Origin: an uncultured Lachnospiraceae bacterium
Lineage (GTDB): Bacteria > Bacillota > Clostridia > Lachnospirales > Lachnospiraceae
Length of the DNA stretch: 64,000 bases
Direction of reading: 5' to 3'
NCBI GenBank assembly: GCA_900544685.1
Contig: UQWA01000001.1
Location: 1-64,000, forward strand
The position numbers and the translations under genes were made by a program. The notes beneath the pieces were generated by a model. It made no database searches, was not told where the DNA came from, and worked only from the letters and a program-made list of their open reading frames with translations. Below, one piece after another: positions 47,272 to 55,465 of the stretch (position 1 is the first letter of the stretch; every line of letters begins with the position of its first letter).

Positions 47272-49503
47272 ATGAGTATTTTAATCAATGAAAAAGAGGG
47301 AATTTTTCATCTTCAAAATCAGAACATCAGCTATATCATGAAAGTGCTGCGAAACGGGCAGCTTGGTCAGGTCTATTTTGGCAGAAGACTTCATGACTGC
47401 ACAGAATATGATCATCTGGTGGAACTGGGACATCGGGATATGGCACCATGTGTATTTGACGGAGAGACAACCTTTTCCATGGAGCATCTGAAGCAGGAAT
47501 ATCCTGGGTTTGGAACCGGAGATATGCGTTACCCGGCAGTAGAGATACGGTGTGCAGATGGCAGCCGTGTGACAGAGTTCCTTTACGATCATGTGGAAGT
47601 GCAGCTGGGTAAACCGAAGCTTGACGGACTTCCTGCGGTTTATGTGGAAGAGGATCAGGAGGCAGAGACTCTGAAGGTTGTACTGAAGGATACGGTAAAA
47701 GGCCTGAAACTGGTGCTTTCCTATACGATTTTCAGAGATTTCCCAGTGATTGCCCGGAATGCATGGATTCAGAATGAAGGGGAACAGAGTGTGAATCTGG
47801 AAAAAGCCATGAGTGTCAGTGTGGATTTCCCAGACTGCGATTATGAAATGTTTTATCTGTCAGGAGCATCCTTAAGAGAACGGCATCCACAGATACAGCC
47901 GCTGCATCAGGGAATACAGGATATTCACAGCCTGAGAGGACACAGCAGCCACCAGTTCAATCCGTTCCTTGCATTAAAACGCCTGGATGCGGGAGAAAAG
48001 AAGGGAGAAGTCTACGGATTCAGCCTGGTATACAGTGGCAATTTCCTGGGACAGACAGAGGTCGATACCATGGGAACCACAAGGGTGATGATGGGGATTC
48101 ATCCAACAGGTTTTTCCTGGCCACTGGCACCGGGGGAAGGATTTCAGACACCGGAAGCCATATTAGTCTGGTCAGATCAGGGACTGAACGGAATGAGTCA
48201 GACATATCACACACTTTACCGGGAAAGGCTTGCCAGAGGGTACTGGAGAGATCGTGAGCGCCCAATTCTGATTAATAACTGGGAAGCCACTTACATGAAC
48301 TTTGATGAAGAAAAGATCCTGTCCATTGCAGAAAAAGCCAGGGAACTGGGGATTGAACTGTTTGTTCTGGATGATGGATGGTTTGGCAAGAGGAACGATG
48401 ATACCAGTTCGCTGGGAGACTGGGATGTAAATCCGGACAAGCTGCCTTCCGGCATAGCAGGACTGGCACAGAAGATCCAGGATATGGGAATGCTGTTTGG
48501 ACTGTGGTTTGAACCGGAGATGGCCAGCCGAGACAGTGATCTGTTCCGAGAGCATCCTGACTGGATTCTCGGAAGCCCTGACCGCCATATTTGCAGCGGC
48601 AGACATCAGTATGTACTGGATTTTTCCAAAGAAGAAGTGGTGGATTACATCGGAGATAAGATGGAAGCCATTCTTTCATCCGGTCCGATCTCCTATGTGA
48701 AGTGGGATATGAACCGCAGTATTTCCGATCTGTATTCCAGAGGAACCGATCCTTTGCAGCAGGGAACCATTTATCACAGACAGATTCTGGGGATTTACCG
48801 ACTGTATGAACGGTTGATTCAGAAGTTTCCGCAGGTTCTGTTTGAATCCTGTGCCAGCGGCGGCGGACGTTTTGATCCTGGAATGCTGTATTATGCACCG
48901 CAGGCGTGGGCATCAGATGATACTGATGCATCCCAGCGGGTATTCATTCAGTATGGTAGTTCCTATGTCTATCCGTTAAGTTCTATCGGAAGTCATGTAT
49001 CAGCGTGTCCCAATCATCAGACCTTCCGCAGTTTGCCTCTGAAGATGCGTGGAGATGTGGCATACTTTGGAACCTTTGGATATGAACTGGATCTGAATAC
49101 CCTAAATTCAGAAGAACAGGATGAAGTAAAAGAACAGATTCGGTTTATGAAAAAATATCGACGGCTGATTCATAATGGTATATTTTATCGATTAAAGAGT
49201 CCATTCCGGAAGAATGCAGATCAGGTACAGGATGCGGCATGGATGGTAGTATCCCAGGATAAAAAGCAGGCATTGCTGGCATATTTCCGGCTTCATCAGC
49301 CTGTTAATGTGGGATATCAGAGAATAAAACTGGAAGGGTTGTCAGAAGATATGCAGTATCATATCAGTGACAGACCATATAGTGCTTATGGTGATGAACT
49401 GATGCAGATCGGTCTGGATGTGTCAGACTGGGCCTGTGGTGTCCGGTGGTCAGAGCAGCCACAGGGCGAGGGCGTATCCCGCATCATTTTACTGGAAGCA
49501 TAG
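47272..49503 (+). CDS. Alpha-galactosidase, glycoside hydrolase family 36
   Basis: A 743-residue cytoplasmic enzyme that releases alpha-linked galactose from raffinose-type oligosaccharides or galactomannan. N-terminal beta-supersandwich (about residues 1-325), then the barrel with INNWEATYMNFDE (about 338), nucleophile Asp in VKWDMNRSISD (about 478) and acid/base Asp in ASDDTDASQR (about 546). Size is typical of bacterial GH36. ATG 47272 lies 4 nt after GH13 with AGGAG in its end, so expression is coupled. Last gene of the locus; a 45-bp palindrome follows. Confidence 0.95.
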   Translation: MSILINEKEGIFHLQNQNISYIMKVLRNGQLGQVYFGRRLHDCTEYDHLVELGHRDMAPCVFDGETTFSMEHLKQEYPGFGTGDMRYPAVEIRCADGSRVTEFLYDHVEVQLGKPKLDGLPAVYVEEDQEAETLKVVLKDTVKGLKLVLSYTIFRDFPVIARNAWIQNEGEQSVNLEKAMSVSVDFPDCDYEMFYLSGASLRERHPQIQPLHQGIQDIHSLRGHSSHQFNPFLALKRLDAGEKKGEVYGFSLVYSGNFLGQTEVDTMGTTRVMMGIHPTGFSWPLAPGEGFQTPEAILVWSDQGLNGMSQTYHTLYRERLARGYWRDRERPILINNWEATYMNFDEEKILSIAEKARELGIELFVLDDGWFGKRNDDTSSLGDWDVNPDKLPSGIAGLAQKIQDMGMLFGLWFEPEMASRDSDLFREHPDWILGSPDRHICSGRHQYVLDFSKEEVVDYIGDKMEAILSSGPISYVKWDMNRSISDLYSRGTDPLQQGTIYHRQILGIYRLYERLIQKFPQVLFESCASGGGRFDPGMLYYAPQAWASDDTDASQRVFIQYGSSYVYPLSSIGSHVSACPNHQTFRSLPLKMRGDVAYFGTFGYELDLNTLNSEEQDEVKEQIRFMKKYRRLIHNGIFYRLKSPFRKNADQVQDAAWMVVSQDKKQALLAYFRLHQPVNVGYQRIKLEGLSEDMQYHISDRPYSAYGDELMQIGLDVSDWACGVRWSEQPQGEGVSRIILLEA

Positions 49504-49508
49504 CTATC

Positions 49509-49553
49509 GGGGACGTATAAAAGTGGCTTTCAAAGCCACTTTTATACGTCCCC
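49509..49553. repeat. 45-bp perfect palindrome, copy 2 of the dispersed element
   Basis: Left arm 49509-49530 and right arm 49532-49553 are exact complements (22 bp each) around one C. The ends (GGGGACG) and AAAAGTGGCTTT core match the element at 21750-21793. It sits between converging genes and would form a very stable hairpin in either transcript. Confidence 0.75.
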
Positions 49554-49559
49554 ATTTGT

Positions 49560-51209
49560 TTATCCGCCGATATATTCGCTAATTACAGAAGTGAGCGCCG
49601 GGAGAATCTGCTGTTTTCTGGAGAGCAGATTCTCCTGGAAGGTATGTTCGCTGCCATCAGAATTTGGAAAGGCTTCTGCCGCCCACGGTGCACGGCTTCC
49701 GCCGGCATAGATCACAGATCCATTTTCCAGGATACTGGTAAAGACCAGCACAGCCAGGTCGATATATTTTTTCTGTGCAAAACGATCCAGAGCGGCTGTG
49801 ATCTCTTTGGCATCTCTCTGGGTATCTCTGGCAGATGGCACAATTACCTGAGAAATGGACAACTTACAGGAATGGATATCATAGATCTTCAGATCCTGAT
49901 TGATCATATCCGGGAAGCTGACCTTATCCTGGTTGGAAGTAATGGAGAACATCTCTTGAGCAAACTCCTCAATATCCAGATCAGCAATAGCCGCCAGAAT
50001 ATTGGCAGTACTGATATCCTTCTCCGTTGTAGTCGGAGAATGGAAGTCCATGGTATCAGACAGCACCGCCCCAAGCAGAAGGCCTGCCAGATTTGGCGGG
50101 ATCGGGATCTGGTTTTCCCGGAAGATGGTTGCCACAATCGTAGCAGTAGATCCTACAATCTCGTTACGGAATGCTACCGGCTGCGAAGTGGAAAAATCGT
50201 TAATCCGGTGATGGTCAATAACTTCCAGAACCTGGGATTTTTCGATGGCATTCACAGACTGGGAAAATTCATTGTGGTCCACCAGAATCAGCTTCCGCTT
50301 TGGGGCATCCATGATGTGGTATCTGGAGATATAGCCCACCAGCTGATCATTCTGATCTACTACAGGATAAGCGCGGTAACGATTGCGGAGCATTTTGACA
50401 CCGACGTCCTCCGCAAGCTCATGATTGTGGAAGAATATAGGATTGCGTTTCATAATTCGCTCCACAGACGGGGCAAAATACAGGTAACGTGACGTATTCA
50501 TAGTACCATGACCGGAAAGAATAATCGGACAATGGTGTGCCTTTGCCTCTTCAATGACACTTTCATCCACCTTATCAGCCCATACAATGATCAGCATGCC
50601 GGCACCGAGCTGGATACACTTCTTCTGTGCCATGGTATCGGCACCTACGATGACAATTCGTTTTTCCACATCATAGCGGTCCAGACGTTCCGGCATAGTC
50701 ATGGCAATGATGCTTACTTTACCGTTGATCACAGCGTCAGCGTCGTCATAGAGAATCTGGCCGTTCAATGTCTTACGGATATTTTCAGAGGAAGTATGCG
50801 CCAGAATATCAATGGATCTGGCTGTATCATCCAGACCAACGACAGCTACATCGGACTTTGTGACCATTCCCAGCAGATGCTTCTCATCATCCACCACGCC
50901 GCAGTAGGCGCGGTTGTTTTGCTGCATGATCTGCAAAGTCTCATAAATAGTAGTATCCGGAGTAATCGATACCGGTGAATCCATCTCAATCTCGGACAAC
51001 TTCATCCGGGCATCCTGCAGCAGTAGCGGTGCATCAAAACCAAAACGCTTCAACAGATAGCCTGTCTCTGCATTCAGAGAACCCAGGCGGCATGGAATCG
51101 TCGGAATTCCCATAGATTTCTTAAAAAATGCATAGGCAATGGAAGAAGCAATGGAATCTGTATCCGGATGCCGGTGCCCGGTGATATAGACAGGGTTTTT
51201 CTTTTTCAT
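49560..51209 (-). CDS. Mn-dependent inorganic pyrophosphatase (DHH) with CBS and DRTGG domains
   Basis: A 549-residue class II pyrophosphatase. The DHH part begins with ITGHRHPDTDSIASSIAYAF (about residue 8; metal ligands H and D). Two CBS motifs and a DRTGG-type insert follow (about 75-300; VSITPDTTIYETLQIM, IVIVGADTMAQKKCIQ), then the second DHH segment LVDHNEFSQS ... VIDHHRIND (about 310-340) and the DHHA2 domain (about 400-545). CBS domains in this family sense adenosine nucleotides and control activity. The frame starts at 51305, but GGGAGG immediately before ATG 51207-51209 fixes the start; the upstream part is promoter. Faces the palindrome and GH36. Confidence 0.93.
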   Translation of the reverse strand: MKKKNPVYITGHRHPDTDSIASSIAYAFFKKSMGIPTIPCRLGSLNAETGYLLKRFGFDAPLLLQDARMKLSEIEMDSPVSITPDTTIYETLQIMQQNNRAYCGVVDDEKHLLGMVTKSDVAVVGLDDTARSIDILAHTSSENIRKTLNGQILYDDADAVINGKVSIIAMTMPERLDRYDVEKRIVIVGADTMAQKKCIQLGAGMLIIVWADKVDESVIEEAKAHHCPIILSGHGTMNTSRYLYFAPSVERIMKRNPIFFHNHELAEDVGVKMLRNRYRAYPVVDQNDQLVGYISRYHIMDAPKRKLILVDHNEFSQSVNAIEKSQVLEVIDHHRINDFSTSQPVAFRNEIVGSTATIVATIFRENQIPIPPNLAGLLLGAVLSDTMDFHSPTTTEKDISTANILAAIADLDIEEFAQEMFSITSNQDKVSFPDMINQDLKIYDIHSCKLSISQVIVPSARDTQRDAKEITAALDRFAQKKYIDLAVLVFTSILENGSVIYAGGSRAPWAAEAFPNSDGSEHTFQENLLSRKQQILPALTSVISEYIGG

Positions 51210-51336
51210 GAAATATCCTCCCATATGATTGTTGGTATAAAAACAGTTTACCACTTTTTGAACTTGCATGTAAATATTTACCATGCTAAAATGTAGGCTG
51301 TACAAAATGAGAATTGAGCAGTAAAGAGGATCTTAG

Positions 51337-52062
51337 ATGAAGAGAATTGTGCTATGTGATGATGTAGAATTGGAACGGCAGATTCTGAAAGAGTTATTAA
51401 CATTATATTTTGAAGAAAAGGGAGAGGAGATCTCTGTTATTGAATACGAATCAGGTGAAGCGCTGATTACAGACGTGGAAGAAGGCTGTCTGGAAGCGGA
51501 TCTGTTATTTCTGGATATCTTTATGAGGGATATGAATGGTATGGAAACCGCCAGAAAATTAAGAAAAATGAATCGAAAGGGACCAATTGTATTTCTGACA
51601 TCCTCTCCGGATTTTGCCATAGAGAGCTACGAGGTGCAGGCATCCGGCTATCTGCTGAAACCCTATGATGTAGAGAAGATTAAGGAACTGACGTCCAGAC
51701 TTCTGAAGGATGACAGCAAGAGGCGGGTAGCAGTCAAATGTAAGCGCCAATACCGCTATCTGTATACCGATGATATTATGCATATTGACAGTGATCGTCA
51801 CGCGGTGACCATCCATATGTCTGACGGTGCAGAGATTGTGACACAGGAGAAGCTGGGAGATCTGGAGACCAGGATTGGAGAAGCAAGATTCTTACGCTGC
51901 CACCAGAGCTATCTGGTGAACATGGATTATATCCGAGATGCGCAGGATGATTTTCTTCTGTCGGACGGAACCACAGTACCGGTTCGAGTGAGAGGCAGAA
52001 AAGAGATGATAGATGAGTATCATGATTACTTTATGAATCATAACGGTCAAAAAGAAGAATAA
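51337..52062 (+). CDS. LytTR-family response regulator, orphan
   Basis: A 241-residue regulator. The receiver domain (about residues 1-122) has phospho-acceptor Asp in LLFLDIFMRDMNGMETA (about 57) and Lys in YLLKPYD (about 109). The LytTR DNA-binding domain (about 132-230) has VAVKCKRQYRYLYTDDIMHI and RFLRCHQSYLVNMDYI. Such regulators commonly control bacteriocins, competence or cell-surface genes; here no histidine kinase or peptide gene is adjacent. The giant adhesin 3.4 kb downstream is a conceivable target but nothing in sequence links them. Monocistronic between the pyrophosphatase and a terminator. Confidence 0.92.
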   Translation: MKRIVLCDDVELERQILKELLTLYFEEKGEEISVIEYESGEALITDVEEGCLEADLLFLDIFMRDMNGMETARKLRKMNRKGPIVFLTSSPDFAIESYEVQASGYLLKPYDVEKIKELTSRLLKDDSKRRVAVKCKRQYRYLYTDDIMHIDSDRHAVTIHMSDGAEIVTQEKLGDLETRIGEARFLRCHQSYLVNMDYIRDAQDDFLLSDGTTVPVRVRGRKEMIDEYHDYFMNHNGQKEE

Positions 52063-52065
52063 CAA

Positions 52066-52105
52066 AAAAACGGGGTTGCCAAAGATCAGCGGCAATCCCG
52101 TTTTT
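52066..52105. terminator. Bidirectional terminator between LytTR regulator and metY
   Basis: AAAAACGGGGTTGCC (52066-52080) pairs with GGCAATCCCGTTTTT (52091-52105), one G-U pair; both strands have T/A runs. Confidence 0.85.
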
Positions 52106-52117
52106 AACAATTAGCAA

Positions 52118-53404
52118 TTATTTTATAGCATCCAGTGCATTGGAGATGTCTGCGATCAGATCTTCTTTATCTTCCAGTCCCAGACTGATGCGGATCAGTT
52201 CAGCAGGTACGCCTGCTTCCCGCAACTGTTCATCGGTCATCTGACGGTGAGTGGAGGTGGCTGGATTCAGGCAGCAGGTGCGGGCATCGGCTACGTGAGT
52301 CTCGATGGCCCCAAGCTTCAGATCCTGCATAAATACAGAAGCCGCTTCACGTCCACCCTTCAGTCCGAAAGATACGACACCGCAGCCCCCATTTGGCAGA
52401 TACTTCTGGGCGCGGGCGTAATATTTGCTGGATGGAAGTCCTGAGTAATTCACATAAGCAACCTTTGGATGTGCTTCCAGGAATTCAGCTACAGCCTGTC
52501 CGTTTTCCACATGCTTTGGCATACGGACATGAAGAGATTCCAGACCAAGATTCAGGATAAATGCATTCTGAGGAGACTGCATACAACCCAGATCACGCAT
52601 CAGCTGTGAGGTACATTTGGTAATGAAAGCACCTTCTTTGCCGAATTTTTCAGCATAAGTGATACCATGATAGCTCTCATCCGGCGTGCACAGTCCCGGA
52701 TACTTATCTGCATAAGCCATCCAGTCAAAGCGTCCGCTGTCTACGATAGCTCCGCCCAGAGCAGCTCCATGGCCATCCATATATTTGGTAGTGGAATGAG
52801 TCACGATATCGGCACCCCATTCAAAAGGACGGCAGTTTACCGGAGTCGGGAAGGTATTGTCCACGATCAGCGGAACGCCATGTGCATGGGCAACTCTGGC
52901 AAATAACTCAATATCCAGAACAGTAAGAGCAGGATTGGCAATGGTCTCACCAAACATCAACTTAGTATTTGGCTGGAATGCGGCATTCAGTTCCTCTTCT
53001 GTAGCATCAGGAGAAACAAATGTAGCAGAGATTCCCATCTTTTTCAAAGTGACGGCAATCAGATTAAAAGTTCCACCATAGATAGAAGAAGATGCTACGA
53101 TGTGATCTCCGCATTCACAAATATTAAACAATGCAAAGAAGTTGGCAGCCTGTCCAGAAGATGTGAGCATGGCAGCAGTACCCCCTTCCATAGCGGCGAT
53201 CTTGGCTGCAACATGGTCATTGGTAGGGTTCTGGAGTCTGGAATAAAAGTATCCGGAAGCCTCCAGGTCAAAAAGCTTACCCATATCTTCGCTGGTACTG
53301 TACTTGAAAGTCGTAGACTGTACAATTGGGATCTGTCTCGGTTCACCGTTGCCAGGGGTATATCCTGCCTGGACACATTTGGTACCCATTCTGTAATCGT
53401 TCAT
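52118..53404 (-). CDS. metY: O-acetylhomoserine sulfhydrylase (MetY)
   Basis: A 428-residue fold-type I PLP enzyme making homocysteine from O-acetylhomoserine and sulfide. Family-specific features: YSRLQNPTNDHVAAKIAAME (about 51), LTSSGQAANFFALF (about 80), VDNTFPTPVNCRP (about 185), Schiff-base lysine in HSTTKYMDGHGAALGG (about 209), and TSHVADARTCC-like region ETHVADARTCCLNPAT near 375. The long insertions after the lysine distinguish MetY from cystathionine synthase. Strong TAAGGAG ribosome site. No SAM riboswitch was seen upstream. Confidence 0.95.
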   Translation of the reverse strand: MNDYRMGTKCVQAGYTPGNGEPRQIPIVQSTTFKYSTSEDMGKLFDLEASGYFYSRLQNPTNDHVAAKIAAMEGGTAAMLTSSGQAANFFALFNICECGDHIVASSSIYGGTFNLIAVTLKKMGISATFVSPDATEEELNAAFQPNTKLMFGETIANPALTVLDIELFARVAHAHGVPLIVDNTFPTPVNCRPFEWGADIVTHSTTKYMDGHGAALGGAIVDSGRFDWMAYADKYPGLCTPDESYHGITYAEKFGKEGAFITKCTSQLMRDLGCMQSPQNAFILNLGLESLHVRMPKHVENGQAVAEFLEAHPKVAYVNYSGLPSSKYYARAQKYLPNGGCGVVSFGLKGGREAASVFMQDLKLGAIETHVADARTCCLNPATSTHRQMTDEQLREAGVPAELIRISLGLEDKEDLIADISNALDAIK

Positions 53405-53439
53405 AATAATCTCCTTAAATTAAAAAAAATGTTATATCT

Positions 53440-53468
53440 ATCGTACCATCTTGCCAGTGCCTTTTCAA
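53440..53468 (-). promoter_or_regulatory. Promoter of metY
   Basis: Minus strand TTGAAA (53468-53463), 17-bp spacer, TACGAT (53445-53440). The leader is under 40 nt, too short for a riboswitch. Confidence 0.55.
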
Positions 53469-53540
53469 TAAGCAGAAAAAGTATGATAGACTAACTATTC
53501 TGACAATTTACAAAAAATATAAAAAAGATCAGAAATAAAG

Positions 53541-53569
53541 TTGACAAATAAAAAATATTATGATATTAT
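53541..53569 (+). promoter_or_regulatory. Strong promoter of the candidate ncRNA/leader
   Basis: TTGACA (53541-53546), exactly 17 bp, TATTAT (53564-53569). Start is predicted near 53576, with no ORF of any size beginning there. Confidence 0.75.
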
Positions 53570-53575
53570 CTAATT

Positions 53576-53880
53576 ATCAAAAGAAAAGACAAATAAAAGG
53601 AAAATCAAAGAAAGAGGTACAGTCCAATGAGATAAGAATCTTTAGCCAATGGGAACCTTACAGAATAACAAGAATATCTGAAGGAAGATGATGAAGATGA
53701 AAGGCAGAGATCCATAACGAATGGACACAGAAGAAAAATACTAAGACAGGAGGTATAGTCCAAAAGGAACATAAGGTACCAAATTCACAGACAATGAAAG
53801 TTGAAGGTGTAGACAATGAAATTACAGGAAATTCATTAAGAGCCCGGTCGAGAGAAAAAAGAATCGATCGGGCTCCTTTT
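53576..53880 (+). ncRNA. Candidate noncoding RNA or long attenuator leader, about 305 nt
   Basis: A good promoter and an intrinsic terminator bound about 305 nt without a credible coding frame (longest starts run fewer than 12 codons, for example at about 53688). The RNA is purine-rich. GAGGTACAGTCCAA (from about 53614) recurs as GAGGTATAGTCCAA (from about 53750). CCAATG is repeated within the first part. GGGAACCTTA (about 53650) can pair with TAAGGTACC (about 53772), and TCCAT/ATGGA forms a small hairpin near 53711-53725. I cannot match it to a known class such as 6S, SRP, tmRNA, RNase P or a named riboswitch. Either a free RNA or a leader of the HD/ECF genes 45 nt after the terminator. Confidence 0.55.
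53840..53880 (+). terminator. Terminator of the candidate ncRNA
   Basis: GAGCCCGGTCGA (53840-53851) pairs with TCGATCGGGCTC (53864-53875) with one mismatch pair, then CTTTT. It is strong and well formed. Confidence 0.8.
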
Positions 53881-53924
53881 ATGTGTTAAAATATACAGAA
53901 GAAACACATGAAGGAGAAGCAATT

Positions 53925-54542
53925 ATGAATCCCAAAACTTTGATACAGAATCTGGCAGTGGCAGAAAGACTGAAGGATGCCACCAGGCACTGCTATACAT
54001 CCGGTGGTAGACATGAGAGTGTGGCAGAACATTCCTGGCGTATGACCCTGATGGCATACTGGGTGAGTGATGAATTCCTTGAGGCCAATCTGGAGAAATT
54101 ATTCAAGATGTGTCTGATTCATGATCTGGGCGAAGCATTCACCGGGGATATACCAAGCTTTGAAAAGACCCAGGCGAATGAAAAACAGGAAGCAGAATTA
54201 CTATATGAGTGGACCGGCTTACTACCGGAGCCGTTTGCATCCGAGATGACAGCACTGTATCATGAGATGGAAGAACGGCAGACACTGGAAGCACGCATAT
54301 ACAAGGCACTGGACAATCTGGAAGCATTGATTTCTCATAACGAATCCGACCTCAGCACCTGGATTCCTCTGGAATATGATCTTCAGATGACCTATGGCAA
54401 TGACAAAGTGACATTTTCCGAATATCTTACCCAGCTCCGTGATCAGGTAAGAGAAGATAGTAAAAGAAAGATCGCAGAGGAGGGCGATAACAGACCAGAG
54501 AAAAAACTGACATTTGAAAAAAATAAGAAACTGGTTCTTTAA
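53925..54542 (+). CDS. HD-domain phosphohydrolase, 5'-deoxynucleotidase-like
   Basis: A 205-residue protein of the YfbR/YGK1-like HD clade. The metal site is readable: SVAEHSWRMTLMA (His about 36), CLIHDLGEAFTGDIP (His-Asp about 69-70), and Asp in YKALDNLEALI (about 128). These enzymes dephosphorylate deoxyribonucleoside 5'-monophosphates. The C-terminal tail (about 175-205) is highly charged. ATG 53925 is chosen because AAGGAG precedes it; the open frame extends 14 codons into the terminator region. It is followed by an ECF S component, so the pair may serve nucleoside or vitamin salvage. Confidence 0.88.
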   Translation: MNPKTLIQNLAVAERLKDATRHCYTSGGRHESVAEHSWRMTLMAYWVSDEFLEANLEKLFKMCLIHDLGEAFTGDIPSFEKTQANEKQEAELLYEWTGLLPEPFASEMTALYHEMEERQTLEARIYKALDNLEALISHNESDLSTWIPLEYDLQMTYGNDKVTFSEYLTQLRDQVREDSKRKIAEEGDNRPEKKLTFEKNKKLVL

Positions 54543-54627
54543 AAATAATGTTATTTCTTCTATTATAAAGCGAATGCAAAAAAGAACTGCACAGGGTCAG
54601 CCAGAACTGACCGGAAGGAGAGGCATT

Positions 54628-55152
54628 ATGAAAAAGAATACAGCAAAAAATGTTACTGTCAATGCACTTTCGATTGCATTAGTCTGTATTGCAACCATGG
54701 CAATTCAGATCCCGATTCCACTGGGATATATGCATCTGGGAAATACCTGCATACTTCTGGTAGCGGCATTGTTCGGACCAGTTACAGGGCTGCTGGCAGG
54801 CGGCATTGGCTCTGCACTGGCAGATATGCTTACCGGATATGCACAGTGGATCATTCCGACACTGATCATCAAGAGTATCATGGGATTTGCGATCGGAGCA
54901 ATCGCATATAAAAAAGGAAACAATCTTCATATGATATCAGTCAGAACATTCCTTGGATCTGTAGTAGGTATCGTCATCATGATCTTTGGATACTTTGCAG
55001 CAGGAGCCATCATGAACGGCAGCATCTATACAGGATGGACACAGGTACCGGGACTGACACTGGAAGGTGTCATTGGCATGGTAATTTTTTATGCAATTGG
55101 ACTGGTACTGGAAAAAGCCAATGTGATGAAAGTACTGAATCTGGAAGGCTGA
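54628..55152 (+). CDS. ECF transporter S component
   Basis: A 174-residue membrane protein with about five or six helices. Diagnostic patterns are IPIPLGYMHLGNTCILLVAA (about 30), FGPVTGLLAGGIGSALADML (about 52) and IIPTLIIKSIMGFAIGAIAY (about 77), typical of energy-coupling-factor substrate-binding subunits near PF07155 (riboflavin/HMP-like). The ligand cannot be read from sequence; vitamins or precursors are usual. The general EcfAA'T module must be supplied from elsewhere. The frame opens at 54514 overlapping the HD gene, but GGAAGGAG fixes ATG 54628. Confidence 0.88.
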   Translation: MKKNTAKNVTVNALSIALVCIATMAIQIPIPLGYMHLGNTCILLVAALFGPVTGLLAGGIGSALADMLTGYAQWIIPTLIIKSIMGFAIGAIAYKKGNNLHMISVRTFLGSVVGIVIMIFGYFAAGAIMNGSIYTGWTQVPGLTLEGVIGMVIFYAIGLVLEKANVMKVLNLEG

Positions 55153-55176
55153 TAACAGAATATAGTCAGATAGATC

Positions 55177-55207
55177 AAAAAGACCGGAGGTTACACTCTG
55201 GTCTTTT
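55177..55207 (+). terminator. Terminator of the HD/ECF operon
   Basis: AAGACCGGAG (about 55180-55189) pairs with CTCTGGTCTT (55196-55205) with one G-U pair, followed by TT. Confidence 0.75.
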
Positions 55208-55465
55208 CTGTATGGTCTGATCTCCAGACCAGGTGTCCACATTTCGTTTTGTCTGAAAGAAACAAAAAATCACGAAAAATTTACGAAAAACAGAGTTATG
55301 TAAAATTATACAATAAAACATGCACAAAAAGTCGAAAACACATAAAATTGCACTTGCTCTATGTCTAAAATTGGAACTATAATAATGGCAGATATTGGGT
55401 GACATCAGTGATAGATAAACGATACCCAAAAGTACAAACAGACAAAGAAAGGATAGGATGGGAGA
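55208..55465. promoter_or_regulatory. Upstream region of the giant adhesin gene
   Basis: No ORF. TATAAT at 55378-55383 is a good -10 with a weak TTGCTC (55354-55359) 18 bp before it. ACGAAAAA occurs at 55272-55279 and 55283-55290 (11-bp spacing, one helical turn) and TCGAAAA at 55332, which may be activator sites. The leader is about 75 nt, with GGATAGGATGGGAG before the ATG. Confidence 0.5.

Noticed and set aside
53405..53540. SAM riboswitch before metY
   Set aside because: No SAM-I core sequence; the predicted leader is under 40 nt.
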